Shown: positions 23,365 through 34,570 of the stretch, piece by piece
Numbering within the stretch: the stretch's first letter is position 1
How the letters are laid out: each line of letters starts with the position of its first letter
Origin: Megaustenia siamemsis
Taxonomy: Eukaryota > Mollusca > Gastropoda > Stylommatophora > Ariophantidae
Direction: 5' to 3'
Length of the DNA stretch: 64,000 bases
Assembly (NCBI GenBank): GCA_032433765.1
Contig: JAVIAB010000092.1
Coordinates: 64,226,458 to 64,290,457, forward strand
Program-made: the position numbers and the translations under genes
The notes under the pieces: model-generated
The model's input: only the letters and a program-made list of their open reading frames with translations
What the model was told of the DNA's origin: nothing
Databases searched by the model: none

Positions 23365-23455
23365 GGAGCCGCCGGTTATTTTACTAATATAAAGGAGAGG
23401 TTGTTGGGTTGTCTAGGGGTTCTTCTGATTACTATTATAAAGGGGTTGCTCTGAA
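23365..23455. repeat. Distant satellite A units
   Basis: Two to three degenerate units (CCGGTTATTTTACTAATATA AAGG and GATTACTATTATAAAGG) related to the 30-bp arrays at 3-5 kb, some 18 kb away. Confidence 0.5.
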
Positions 23456-23564
23456 AGGAATGGGAATCGCTGCCGTTGAGGGAAAGAAATGTTGAGACTT
23501 TACTAACAATTTAAAAATAGCTACATCGTAACTCTATGTAATCGACTAGACATCAGCGATGGTT

Positions 23565-23785
23565 TGTTATGTGGAAAGTACATACATTTTACAGCCTACT
23601 AAAAGTAATATTGGAAGGAAAAATACAAGGTAAAAGAGGCAGAGGCAGACCAAGATTAACATGGACGAGTAACATCAAAAGATGGATAAATCAACCGATG
23701 ACAACCTGCACCATCAAAGCAAGAGATAGAGCAATGGCGCTCCATGGTAGTCATGAGACGGCACTCAATGATGATGATGACATAC
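23565..23785 (+). pseudogene. LINE family 5, 3' end (copy N)
   Basis: Plus-strand ORF 23569-23850 encodes LEGKIQGKRGRGRPRLTWTS, NIKRWINQPM, IKARDRAMALHGSHE and then (D)n. This is the extreme C-terminus of a LINE ORF2 ending in a GATGATGATGA tail. A copy in the opposite orientation is at 47935-48175. Strongly 5'-truncated. Confidence 0.75.
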
Positions 23786-23820
23786 ATTTTCTGTTAACTT
23801 TGCACAGCAGTATATCCCAT

Positions 23821-24380
23821 ATGTTAGTGACATTAAGGATACGTTTATAGAACGTAGCGACGTTAAGGATAAGTTTATAGAACGTATTGACATTAAGGAT
23901 ACGTTCAATGAACGTAGTGCCATTAAGGATACGTTTATAGAACGTAGTAACATTAAGGATAAGTTTTATAGATCGTAGTGACATTAAGGATGTGTTTATA
24001 GAACGTGATGACTTAAGGATAAGTTTATAGAACGTAGTTATATTAAGGATACGTTTATAGAACGTAGCGACATTAAAGATAAGTTTATAGAACATATTGG
24101 CATTAAGGATGAGTTTATGGGACTTAGTGACGGTAAGGACGATTTTATAGAACAAGGAGCAATAAGGAAACACTTAGAGAATTAACATGGTCAGGTTAAA
24201 TTTATAGAAAACGGTAGTAACAGTGAATTTATAAAATATATTGATAGTAAGCATGAGTTTATTGAATCAAATGATATAAAGAATATGTGTATAGAAAATA
24301 CTTATATGATGAGTTTACAAAAATTAATGATATTAAGGATGAGTTTATATACACTAGGAACATAATTAGTTAGCATTGAC
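23821..24380. repeat. 31-bp tandem repeat
   Basis: About eleven clear units at 23821-24170 built on GTTTATAGAACGTAG(T/C) GACATTAAGGATA, becoming degenerate to ~24380. The 140-codon minus-strand ORF is a by-product. Confidence 0.92.
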
Positions 24381-24950
24381 ACGTTGAGTTTATGGGAAAA
24401 TTGGTAGTGACTCACACACATTGCGAAGCATTGAGTTGTATAAACAGTGAAACCAAAGAATCACTGGCAGTGCCCTGACCATGTTTTAGCATCTATGAAC
24501 CTGGCAGGTGAGTCGAGATGGCGGCATTGATAACCGGAAACAATAACGAAATTCCGGATGTTATTAAAATGTGATCCCACTTCTTTCACGAAATGAAGAT
24601 AACAGTAGTCGGGAGGACCTGGACACCCGATACTATTGTTACTGAGATGTTTGCGTCATGTGAAACATGGTTCTACATCTGATGATTCAGCACGTTTGTC
24701 TCTTATCGTGATTGGATAAGTAAAAACATTGGCAATATCCTAAAGATTATTATTAAATATGAAACTAGAATACTGAACACAAATACACTTTTAACGCAGT
24801 GAGGATAAAGACAAGTGCATAGCATCACATATCGTAACTGTACAAAGTGCTGGACAATACAAAGATGTAAATAGTGCTTTTCTTAGTGTCACCTTCCATG
24901 AAGATAGATGAAGCAAGCACAATGTTTTTTTTTTTTTTTAAATATACATT
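24381..24950. other. No feature seen
   Basis: AT-rich DNA ending in a T-run at 24924-24939. No gene or repeat is supported. Confidence 0.35.
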
Positions 24951-25245
24951 AAAAATAAACATACCATGGGTTAAGGAGCTAAACCTGTAGCGAGTCGATA
25001 CAAACTACGACGTTTAAACAAAAAACTTTCATCAGGTACACAATTTTAATTCAAAACAAACACGAATTACAAATACTTATCTAAGAAATGACAATGAGAG
25101 ACGATGGACTCCTGAGGGCCGATTGTTTCTTTTTACATTTGTTGACTTGTATCTGATGAAGGCTTTTGCCGAAATGTGGTAGTTTGTCTAATCCTTCTAC
25201 ATTACAGGTTTAGCTTCTTAATATCATTTTATTTTCACGTTTTTT
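24951..25245. repeat. Inverted pair of one ~100-bp repeat carrying the hammerhead-like motif
   Basis: The minus-strand copy (24951-25050) and the plus-strand copy (25145-25245) share CTGATGAAxG, TAGTTTGT, CTACAGGTTTAGCT(C/T)CTTAA and an AT-rich tail. The plus copy keeps GGCTTTTGCCGAAA (25161-25174). The minus copy (motif at 25010-25035) has lost the GCCGAAA half. Confidence 0.65.
25153..25176 (+). other. Hammerhead-like motif copy
   Basis: CTGATGA, A, GGC-TTTT-GCC, GAAATG. It is the clearest copy of the CUGAUGA - stem II - GAAA arrangement, again with the extra A before the stem. Confidence 0.42.
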
Positions 25246-25352
25246 GAAGTTCTAATCAAGACCCCGACTTATATTTAACACATTATATATTTTATATGCG
25301 TTACTATCTCCTAATATTCGTGGCCTGCTCGTCAAGAAGCAAATTCAAAATA

Positions 25353-26681
25353 CGTGGGAGGTCAAAAAGTAATGCACACCAATTTTTTTCTCGGAAACTA
25401 TTCGGGCAAAATGTGTGAAATTTTCACAATTGTAGCTGAACATCCCCTTTACACTACATATTTTCAACATAATCTCCGTCCAAGCGTATTGCCTTACGCC
25501 AACGCGAAACTAGGTCATGAATGCCTCGTTTGTACCAAGTTTTGTCCTGCTCGCGTAGCCATTTTTAACTGCACGGATCACATCCTCATCATTGTCAAAG
25601 TGTGTCCCACGCAGGAATTTTTTGAGTGGTCCAAACAGATGGAAATCTGAGGGAGCCAGATCAGGGCTGTAAGGAGGATGGGGCAGTACAGTCCAACCAA
25701 ATTTGTTGATTGCTTCCCGTGTTACCAGACTTGTGTGAGGGCGTGCATTGTCATGTTGAAGCAACAAATCTGCAGATGGCTTATTAGGCCGAACCTTTGA
25801 ACCGATTTTTGAGTTTTGTCAGTGTATTGATGTAAGCTGTCGAGTTGATTGTCTCACCTCTTGTCATTACGTCAACAAGAATCACACCATCAATGTCCCA
25901 GAAGACAGTGATCATCACCTTTCCGGCTGATGGAGATGTTTTGAATTTTTTTCTTTTTGGTGACTGCGGATGATGCCATTCCATTGACTGCATTTTTGTT
26001 TCAGGCTCATAATGATGTGCCCACGTTTCGTCACCGGTAACAATTTTTGACAAAAACATTTCTCCTTCAACACCGAAACGCTCCAACAATTCAGAACAGA
26101 ATGTTTTCCTTTGAACTCTGTGATCATTTGTTAGGCACCGAGGAACCCATCGAGCGCAAATCTTTGAATATCCGGGAGTTTTAAAAATTGCGATTGCACT
26201 TCCCTTGCTGACTGTAAGCTGCAATGCCAATTGCTGACTAGTGATACGCCTATCCTTACGAATAATGGCATCAGCCCGGTTTAACATGTCTGTGCTGGTA
26301 GCCGAGGCAACACATCCAGAACGCGGTAAATCATGCAGCTCCACTCGTACACTTTCTGCAGCTTTAATTCTCTGAACCCAGCGACTAACTGTGCTCCTAT
26401 CGACTGCAGAACATTTGTACACTGCACACAGTCGTTTATGAATGTTTGCCACAGTTTCTTTTTCCGCAACCAGAAATTCTATGACAATTCGCTGTTTGTA
26501 ACGGACATTGTTGACAAGCTCCATTTAACGGTTCATAGATTGCGTAATATTTATCAGAATGCTGTGAAATTTGGTACACTAATTGGAACATGTCATATTC
26601 CAAGTGTGCAAAATTTCATATTCCTATCTTTATTATTAGCCGAGAAAAAAATTGGTGTGCATTACTTTTGACCTCCCTATG
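25353..26681 (-). mobile_element. Mariner element, complete, with TIRs
   Basis: A 1329-bp element flanked by TA on both sides (25351-25352 and 26682-26683). The terminal inverted repeats share GGGAGGTCAAAA(A)GTAATG then CACACCAATTTTTTTCTCGG, about 38 bases with one indel and few mismatches near the outer end. The well-kept TIRs suggest a fairly recent insertion. The transposase is on the minus strand and is broken by two frameshifts. Confidence 0.93.
25454..26524 (-). pseudogene. Mariner transposase, two frameshifts
   Basis: Would bind the TIRs and cut and paste the element at TA sites. It starts at ATG 26524. The first frame (246 codons) holds the N-terminal helix-turn-helix region, the linker ICARWVPRCLT (residues ~122-132) and the first catalytic D in VTGDETW (residue 165). 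It breaks near 25785-25795, just after LKNRFKG. The second frame begins about RPNKPSADLLLQHDNARPH and carries the second D and YSPDLAPSDFHLF with the third. Exactly 34 residues separate the last two D residues, the DD34D signature of mariner. A second shift near 25505 moves the end into a third frame, RWRKAIRLDGDYVENM, with a stop at 25454-25456. Total length (~357 codons) is normal for the family. Confidence 0.92.
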
Positions 26682-26683
26682 TA

Positions 26684-28079
26684 AATGGTTTTCAAACCAA
26701 TGAGAGCCATATCACGCTAATCAAAACGCTACACTGTATTTAATAAACGGACAGAAACGACGACAAACTAAGGCCAGGCAAACTATACACATAAGTGAAT
26801 GATTCACAAACGATAATGCGTTTATCATAAACTTTTCACTGAGAATTTACAATTGACTAAAACCGTTAATACATTACTTTAATTTATATTTCTGTATTTT
26901 ATCTATCATCTCTCTATCGTGTGTGTCTTTTCGTTATTTTATTAAATGTTTTTGATATTTCAGCAAGTGTTTCACCAAGAAGTGTTTTAAGTTATTTTAT
27001 CTAGTGTTTTACCTGATTTTTAATGTGGTTTTTATGTTTATTTAATGTTTATTCTTTGATCTTCACTATCAAGTACTTTTAGTTCAGTTATCGTGCGTGT
27101 TATGTGTTTATCATATGTTTTATGTGCGCGCTGAGTACAAAAGTCTTCGAAATCATTTGATGTAGGCGATTTGCGAAATAGATGAATGCATGTGTGACAC
27201 CAGCTCCATGACTGCCATGCATATGTTGCTTACCTGTCCTATATATAAAAGCCAAATAGCACGTGGCTGCATGTAGTCAGTCTAATTCTAGCAAGAAAAG
27301 AAACTATGAATGTGTTGGGGATTTTGAATTACTTGATGTCTTTCTCAGAATCATAAAAATCTAGGTAGATTGAAAAGATAAGAAAAGTGCATCAAAGTAA
27401 TATTTTGTTTACAAATGCAAGGAGCAATGCTCTTTTAGTTTTGTATGACGGGGTGGTTGTAACGTTGGGAGTATGTGTGTTCGTCTGACGTACAAATATA
27501 CCTGGTTTGAACCATATGTGGAATTACCAAAGTTTACTTTCCAGTGACCTTCTCCCCACTCCACCTTTCTAATCCCTGATATAAAGGAAGGAGAATTGGA
27601 AGAGCTAGTCATTTCGGGAACGGACGATAAGTTCACTGTTTTTCGAGAACAATTTCATATTTTGGCGGTTTAAAACAAGAATGAATGAGATTGCCGCTTT
27701 TGGGGCTAAATTTAAAACTAGAAAGTGTGTATAATTAAAACGTTGTTAACCTTAATAATAGATATAGCTTACTATTCACCACTCTCCCATGAAGCGTTGT
27801 GGAGTGCCGCAGTTTTCTAACCTGGGTCATGAATGTCGTACTGCAAGTTTCTAATCCGTACCGTGTAAAGTGAAGACAAGGTAAAGTATAAGACTTGAAT
27901 CGACGTCTTAGCACGCGAGTTTTCACCGATCTGTGTTCGGCCGCCTATGCAGAAGTGTTCGGAGACTTCTGGACAGTGTCGCTTAAAGTAACAAAACCCA
28001 CGATGCGAGGAGGCATTCCTCACCTTCACAGAGTACTTCCCTTGTACACATTTCTGCCAGTGGCTGGGTCTACAGGGGG
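26684..28079. other. Mostly unannotated; one possible core promoter
   Basis: ORFs at 27409-27636, 27735-27926 and 27817-28098 have no recognised domain. TATATAAAAG at 27241-27251 and TCAGTC at 27277-27282 form a possible TATA/Inr pair (see findings). A weak hammerhead-like string lies at 27157-27180. Confidence 0.4.
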
Positions 28080-28205
28080 TTTTTCTTTTTTTTTCCAACC
28101 TCTAGTACGACTCACACTGCTTCCCGTGGGAATCGAACACAGGTTGTCCGAACACCGGCAGCCCGGTCGTGTGGTTTTCCCAAATAGGCTACCGAAGCCC
28201 CAGTA
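28080..28205 (-). repeat. tRNA-derived SINE, second family
   Basis: On the minus strand, TAGCCTATTTGG (28191-28180) resembles box A and TGTTCGATTCCC (28139-28128) is an excellent box B, 40 bases apart, followed by an A-rich tail (28096-28080). The stems are not good enough for a working tRNA. It is probably a short tRNA-derived SINE. ORFs across it are not coding. Confidence 0.45.
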
Positions 28206-28904
28206 CCGCGTATAATCCTATAATACACAGGTGTTTATAGCCCTAGAGATTCTGCATCTTTATGAGTGAATGTGACCAGAATCCACTATATTCTTAGCAT
28301 TCTTACAACCAAATGTATGAGATTGATTCTAATTTGCAAAATCACAAACACACAGATAGTTTTAGATTTATTAATGTTTGTATTAATGATATTTTACTAG
28401 ACTATCGCATACGATAATTAACATTGAAAATAGTCATGGTTGTGAAACTTTCTGCTTTGAGATATTTCATTTTTATCCACAAATGTTACCGATATTTAAC
28501 CTACAGTTTTCTTCAATTTAATTTCAATTAACCACGAAAAAATCATTCACAGGTTGTATTTCTGAAAGAAGAAAATCAGCAAGACAACCAAAATATCTAT
28601 AATAAATAGCTGTGAATGGTATTTACCCATCTGATCATGAAGTTTTTAATCAAAGATTAGAGTTCATGTTGCATCCAGTGGCGTTTGTGGGGTTTATCAT
28701 GTTAGGGCTTTCTAACAGACACAATTGGAATCACTGAATGGCCGCTTTACTTCCCATGTAAACATTTATGTTACCCATTTTCAGAGGCTGAGGTGAAAAT
28801 CGGAGTTGTGATGGTCCGGGAAAAATGAAGGAATTAAACACAGACCATGACGACCATTATAAGGTTAAACTAAGCACTCTAACCACCGTAACTACTATCA
28901 TTAT
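28206..28904. other. Mostly unannotated
   Basis: A weak tRNA-like stretch on the minus strand at 28830-28895 (GGTGGTTAGAGTGCTTAG followed by a degenerate box B, TGTTTAATTCC) may be another SINE head. Nothing else is seen. Confidence 0.3.
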
Positions 28905-30095
28905 CATCAAGTACCAAGCCTGCTGGCGTAAGTGATCATGTCTCTCCACAACTTTCGATCACGACAGTTATTTATCCTTTCTGTTGTTGACCAAGCCATT
29001 CATTCACTTAAGCAGTCTGGTATCTTTTCTCTTTGCTTCCCGCTATCTCTTCGTCCCTCAATTTTACCAGTTGTCACAATATATTCCAGCTGCTCTCTTC
29101 TTATTACATTGCCAAAAAATGATGATTGTTTCTTCCTAATATTGGAAATTAGCTCTCTTTTTGCTTTGGCCTCTTTCAGAATGTTTTCATTACTCTTCAT
29201 GGTATTCTCAACATTTTTCTGCAAAACCACATTTCTACAGACTCTAGTGATTTTCTTATCTGTTGTCCTATTGTCCATGATTCACATCCATATGTTAAGA
29301 CTGACTCTACATGACATTTAAGAACACTTTTTCTGTTTCTATTGTCATAAATGGATTGTATAGTATCTTCCTCATTTTTTGGAAAGCTGCTTTTGCCAGA
29401 GCCATTTTGCATCTCACTCTGTTGTACATCTTCCGTGGAGTTAACAAAGTTCCCAAATATTTAAATTAATTTACCAGATTTAATATTGTTCCACTTGTCT
29501 TTATTTTGCACTGAGGTGATGTTCTTTTCTTTGTTGTTACCATTACTACTGTCTTTTGCTATTAAGGCTGAGTCCTTTATTTTTGCTTCTTTCACTAATG
29601 TCTAACATTTCTTGTAACTCATTTTAAACTCTTAGCGATTAAACTGTATCATCAGTATAAAGTAGATTATTTATATTACGACTTCCGATTGTTTTTCCAG
29701 GCATGCCCCCTATGGATCTTAAAATAATCTCACTATAAATATTAAAAGACAAACCTTGTCTAACACCCTGTTTTATTTGTTGAAACATTCCCAATTGGTT
29801 TCCAGTTCTTATGGCCGCTGTTTGTTGCCAGTACATGTTCTTTATTATTCTTAGATCTTTGCTATCTACGCCTATGCTTTCTAAAATCTTGATTATTTCT
29901 TGGTGCTTTACTTTGTTAAATGCTTTGGTATAACCAATAAAACATAGTATAGATATGTTTTCACCTCTATGGCTCTTTCTACTAAAGATCTTATGATGTT
30001 TATAGCATTGATTGTTCCTTTATCTCGAACAAAACCACACTGTTCATCACTAATTTCTGGACTGATTTGTTTCGCACTCTTCGCATGATAATTCT
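28905..30095 (-). pseudogene. LINE family 1, longest copy (copy C), frame-broken
   Basis: The minus strand reads, from ~30060 leftward: PEISDEQCGFVRDKGTINA and INIIRSLVERA (fingers/palm entry of reverse transcriptase), a heavily broken stretch, then NNLLYTDDTV (palm motif, YTDD, ~29640-29670), and finally VLTYGCESWTI (29270-29300) and QSSFFGNVIRRE to the 3' end near 28905. The C-terminal part has a deletion between the RKMLRIP and KSNENILKE blocks near 29200. It is 5'-truncated, with no endonuclease. The 5' end abuts a (CT)n tract and another repeat. Confidence 0.82.
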
Positions 30096-30098
30096 TAG

Positions 30099-30102
<4 letters not shown>

Positions 30103-30158
<56 letters not shown>

Positions 30159-30516
30159 GCGATCAGGACTCTATCAGAGTAGGATTCCAGACTCCTCACA
30201 TGAGTCAGCTGTCAGGTTAAGTGTGTTGATCGCCCCCACAGACAGAACATCACAATTAGAGGCTGCCAGATCCACTCTGATTGAACACCCATTAAAACGT
30301 TGCACTGTGTTCTGCGCCAGTGGCCTAGTGCATCCGATTTCAGCCAGCATTTTATTCAGGTTTGCTTCCTTAGCCTTTGATTGTCCCCAATCTTCCTGCA
30401 AGGCAGCAGATTGTCTTTTCTGTAGGGGGATTCTGCCCTTAGATCGTCGGCCCTCCCAGGTTTACGAGCACCATCTGCCGGAGTAACTAGAGGTGACTAA
30501 CACAGACATGCACACA
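30103..30516 (-). repeat. ~400-bp repeat with (GA)n end, copy 1
   Basis: On the minus strand it runs from TGTGCATGTCTGTGTTAG (30516-30499) to CTGATCGCAG followed by (GA)n (30154-30103). The plus-strand copy at 59476-59882 has the same order and ends. In copy 1 a 75-codon frame (30174-30401, minus) reads QEDWGQSKAKEANLNKMLAE and onward to LSVGAINTLN. Copy 2 shares it but has a 1-base insertion. This may be the start of a larger element, since the (GA)n is at the same end in both copies. Confidence 0.8.
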
Positions 30517-30679
30517 CAAAGATATAAAAATATGGAACGCTTCACGAATTTACGTAATATCTTAGTCATATGACTCATAAGGTTTTATTGTGCGAATATA
30601 ATCGTCATCAATCACACCAAGTTTCTTTGGTAAGGCTGTGAATATTGATATGAGCAGGTCGTCACGGAATGGCCGCTTT
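30517..30679. other. Short unannotated spacer
   Basis: No feature is supported between the GA-ended repeat and the 20-bp array. Confidence 0.4.
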
Positions 30680-31450
30680 AACCACTATACGTCGCCTGTA
30701 ACCACTATACGTCGCCTGTAACCACTATACGTCGCCTGTAACCACTATACGTCGCCTGTAACCACTATACGTCGCCTGTAACCACTATACGTCGCCTGTA
30801 ACCACTATATGGCGCCTGTAACCACTATACGACGCCTGTAACCACTATACGGCGCCTGTAACCACTATATGGCGCCTGTAACCACTATATGGCGCCTGTA
30901 ACCACTATACGTCGCCTGTAACCACTATACGTCGCCTGTAACCACTATACGACGCCTGTAACCACTATACGACGCCTGTAACCACTATACGACGCCTGTA
31001 ACCACTATACGACGCCTGTAACCACTATACGACGCCTGTAACCACTATACGGCGCCTGTAACCACTATACGTCGCCTGTAACCACTATACGGCGCCTGTA
31101 ACCACTATACGGCGCCTGTAACCACTATACGACGCCTGTAACCACTATACGGCGCCTGTAACCACTATACGACGCCTGTAACCACTTACGTCGCCTGTAA
31201 CCACTATACGGCGCCTGTAACCACTATACGGCGCCTGTAACCACTATACGACGCCTGTAACCACTATACGACGCCTGTAACCACTATACGTCGCCTGTAA
31301 CCACTATACGGCGCCTGTAACCACTATACGACGCCTGTAACCACTATACGTCGCCTGTAACCACTATACGTCGCCTGTAACCACTATACGGCGCCTGTAA
31401 CCACTATACGGCGCCTGTAACCACTATACGGCGCCTGTAAGCACTATACG
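30680..31450. repeat. 20-bp variant-repeat array, 38 units
   Basis: Units of ACCACTATACGNCGCCTGTA. N is T in 13 units, A in 11 and G in 14; three of the G units have ATGGCG instead of ACGGCG. All units are 20 bp except one 19-bp unit near 31181. Apart from N and those C-to-T changes the units are almost invariant. The first six units are all T, units 14-18 all A and the last three all G. No spacers are present. Confidence 0.98.
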
Positions 31451-32260
31451 GGTGAAATAAACATTCCACTTTACAGGTGTTCTAAACACTCTGCTACCGT
31501 AATCATTATACGTGTGCACTAACCACTCTGCCACCTTAATCACTATATGTGTGCACCAAAAGCTCTTAAATCGTGATCACTATACTGGTGCTCTAAACTT
31601 TCCACAAATGTGATTACTATACCATTGCACTAAACACCCCATCATCTTAATCACTGTACGGATGCACACAAAAATCAATCATCCTGTTCACTATATGTGT
31701 ACACTAAACACACCCACAACCGTGATCACTATACGGGTACACTGAACAACCCCCCCCCCCCTCCCCCGACAGTGATCACTATATGAGTATACTAAACTCT
31801 CCACTACCAAATCACTACAATGGAACACTATAAATTCCACAACCGAGATCACTATACGGTGCACTGAACACTCCATATCTACCACCGTGATCACTAAACG
31901 GGTGTACTAAACAATCCATCACTTTAATAACTATATGGGTGTACTAAACACTCCATCACTTTAATAACTATACGGGTGTACTAAACACTCCATCACTTTA
32001 ATAACTATACGGGTGTACTAAACAATCCATCACTTTAATAACTATACGGTGCACTAAACACTCCATCACTTTAATAACTATACGTGTGCACTAAACACTC
32101 CATCACATTAATAACTATACGGGTGCACAAAACACTCTTCCACCGTAATTTCTATACGGCTGTACTAAACACTCCACTACCGCGATCACTATATAAGTGC
32201 ACTTAAACCTCCATGCCATCGTTATAATCATTATACAAGTGCACTAAACAGTCACCGCAG
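31451..32260. repeat. Degenerate ~37-bp tandem repeat
   Basis: About 20 units built on CACTATACGGGTG(C/T)AC then TAAACACTCCA and TCACTTTAATAA. A homogeneous stretch lies at 31910-32110. It shares ACTATACG with the adjoining 20-bp array. Confidence 0.9.
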
Positions 32261-32585
32261 TTTTAGTTCACTTGTCAAATCTGGAGTTAGTATTTCAACT
32301 TTTATAAACTAGTTAACTAATGTCATCGAAATACACAAATTCAGTTCTTTTTAAATTAAAACGGAAAAAAAATGCAGAGAGAGATGGTTTTAAATGCGAG
32401 TCTAGATTTCTTAACAGGACATCCGGGCATTAACTTTCGAGTCGTCTGCATCGTTGACCCTGGTTTAAAGAGTCAATTATCCCAGCGCCCCTCTGTCAGA
32501 TCGTGGACTGATTGGTGCATCATGGTAGCTGGTAGCTATAGGTAGGATTATCTGGCTCGTTGCATGGCCGGCTATTTATTTTTGA

Positions 32586-32630
<45 letters not shown>

Positions 32631-33447
32631 TTTTAAATATTTATTTTATTATTTATTATTTTGTTTTCATCACTCATGTGCATTTATGCAACTGTATGCA
32701 ATGTGCATAAATAAGTACGCAATCTGGGAAAAAATTAGTAATTTGACTTTCTATCTTTTTTTTATACCCATGCATATTTGATTGCAGTAATTCATATCAC
32801 ATTCAATCAATCACAACCAACTAGCTATCAGGGAATAGGTAGAACTGTAAAATATGTTTTGTAGTGATGATCGAGTCAAGATTGAAGGAAATGTTAAACA
32901 CGTGAACAACGTGACATATAATGTTGTATCCTGTTGACAAGAAGGAAGGAAAGAACACATGGCTGGCCGTATTGTTGTTAAGTGAAACATAGAAAACACG
33001 TTTAAAATGAAAACACTGCAACCCAGACATCATTTACATATATATCGAGTTATAAATAAGAAAAAAAATCAGTGATTTGTCAATACCGCGAATAAATCAT
33101 TCCGAATTTGTAATACAATTACAAACAATTGACTGTACAAATGAAATATGTTTTCAGATCTTCAACATGAATTTTGCAATATTTAAAATATTCTTTGAGC
33201 TGTTTACACTGAACGACAAAATTAATCAACAAAATCTTCTTTACATCGTTCTGCTCTTACCATACGAAACGAATTTTTAAAACGTTCATCTCCAATTCGT
33301 GCTCCGTGTACTCAGATATCAATGTTAGCAAGTGCAAGAAATATCGTGGAAGAATAACATCAGTTAGCAGTAACTCACGACTTGGACACACGACAGAATT
33401 TTGTTGTTGCAGTTTACTTTTTTGTTTTGTTTTATCAATTACATTTT
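32261..33447. other. Mostly unannotated
   Basis: Contains a (TA)n microsatellite at 32588-32629. ORFs at 32821-33033 and 33077-33280 have no recognised domain. Confidence 0.4.
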
Positions 33448-34090
33448 AGGTTATTTCCCTGAACGACTTTCTCTAGGTTCACTTCAAGTTCATTTCTCCG
33501 AAAGACTGTCTTCTAGGTTCTCGTCTCAAGTTAATTTCTCCTAAAGACTGTCTTCTAGGTTCTCACCTCAAGTTAATTTCTCCCAAAAACTGTCTTCTAG
33601 GTTCTCGTCTCAAGTTAATTTCTCCTAAAGACTGTTTTCTAGGTTCTCGCCTCATGTTAATTTCTCTCAATGACTGTTTCTAGGTTCTCGTCTCAAGTTA
33701 ATTTCTCCAAAAGACTGTTTTCTAGGTTCTGGCCTCAAGTTAATTTATCACAAAGACTGTTTTCTATGTTCTCGTCTCAAGTTAATTTCTCCCAAAGACT
33801 TTTTTCTAGGTTCTCGCATCAAGTTAATTTCTCCCAAAGACTGTTTTCTAGGTTCTCGTCTCAAGTTAATTTCTCCCAATAATTGTTTTCTAGGTTCTCG
33901 TCTCAAGTTAATTTCTCCCAATAATTGTTTTCTAGGTTCTCGTCTCAAGTTAATTTCTCCCAATAATTGTTTTCTAGGTTCTCGTCTCAAGTTAATTTCT
34001 CCCAATAATTGTTTTCTAGGTTCTCGTCTCAAGTTAATTTCTCCAATAATTGTCTTCTAGGTTTACATCAGATTAATTTCTCTGAATGAC
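33448..34090. repeat. 42-bp tandem repeat
   Basis: About 15 units built on TTCTAGGTTCTCGTCTCAAG, TTAATTTCTCCCAA and (AGACT/TAATT)GTT. The right half (33880-34040) is nearly uniform; the left is diverged. The period is divisible by three, giving repetitive ORFs on both strands (70 and 94 codons), which are artefacts. Confidence 0.96.
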
Positions 34091-34570
34091 GGCTGTCTTC
34101 TATCTCTATCAAACCTTAAGTCAGCGACGATTCTCTTTTCGCTTTGGTGTTAAAGTGAGACGAGGTGGTGTAGCGTTGACCATAATACTCAAAAAGTATG
34201 GAAGTCGTAAATCAAACACATTGATATTAACACAAGATTTCCCCAAGAGCTACAGCGACCGAGTCCTTTCTGTTTTCTCCTTTATATATATGTATGTATA
34301 CAATATCTGTAGCTATATGTCTGAACTTGCTAAACCTGCAAATCAATTCTATAACCGATATTTCAGTTTCTAGTTTATTTTGTGAATTTTCTTCATGTTA
34401 GTAGATTAATGTTTTTGAAAAGATTACACATAATATAGTCAAGCATGCCATATAAAGTTCATTTTAAACATTTATAAAATATATTCACTGACTGTTTTTG
34501 CACTGTTATGATTTGCCATGAAACAAATACTATGAAGAGGATAAATTTGTGAGCTAAGTAGCAAAACAGG
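34091..34570. other. No feature seen
   Basis: A 95-codon ORF (34086-34373) starts inside the 42-bp array and has no recognised domain. Confidence 0.35.

Noticed and set aside
22915..23454. 179-codon ORF as a membrane-protein gene
   Set aside because: It spans T/C-rich DNA, a dispersed repeat and satellite units; its hydrophobicity comes from base composition.
25354..25650. 98-codon plus-strand ORF
   Set aside because: Antisense shadow of the mariner transposase on the minus strand. The plus-strand ORF at 26333-26671 is the same.
30680..31450. CRISPR-like array (regular short repeats); also 21560-22760 and 49965-50922
   Set aside because: Units are contiguous with no unique spacers, there are no cas genes, and the sequence is from an animal genome.
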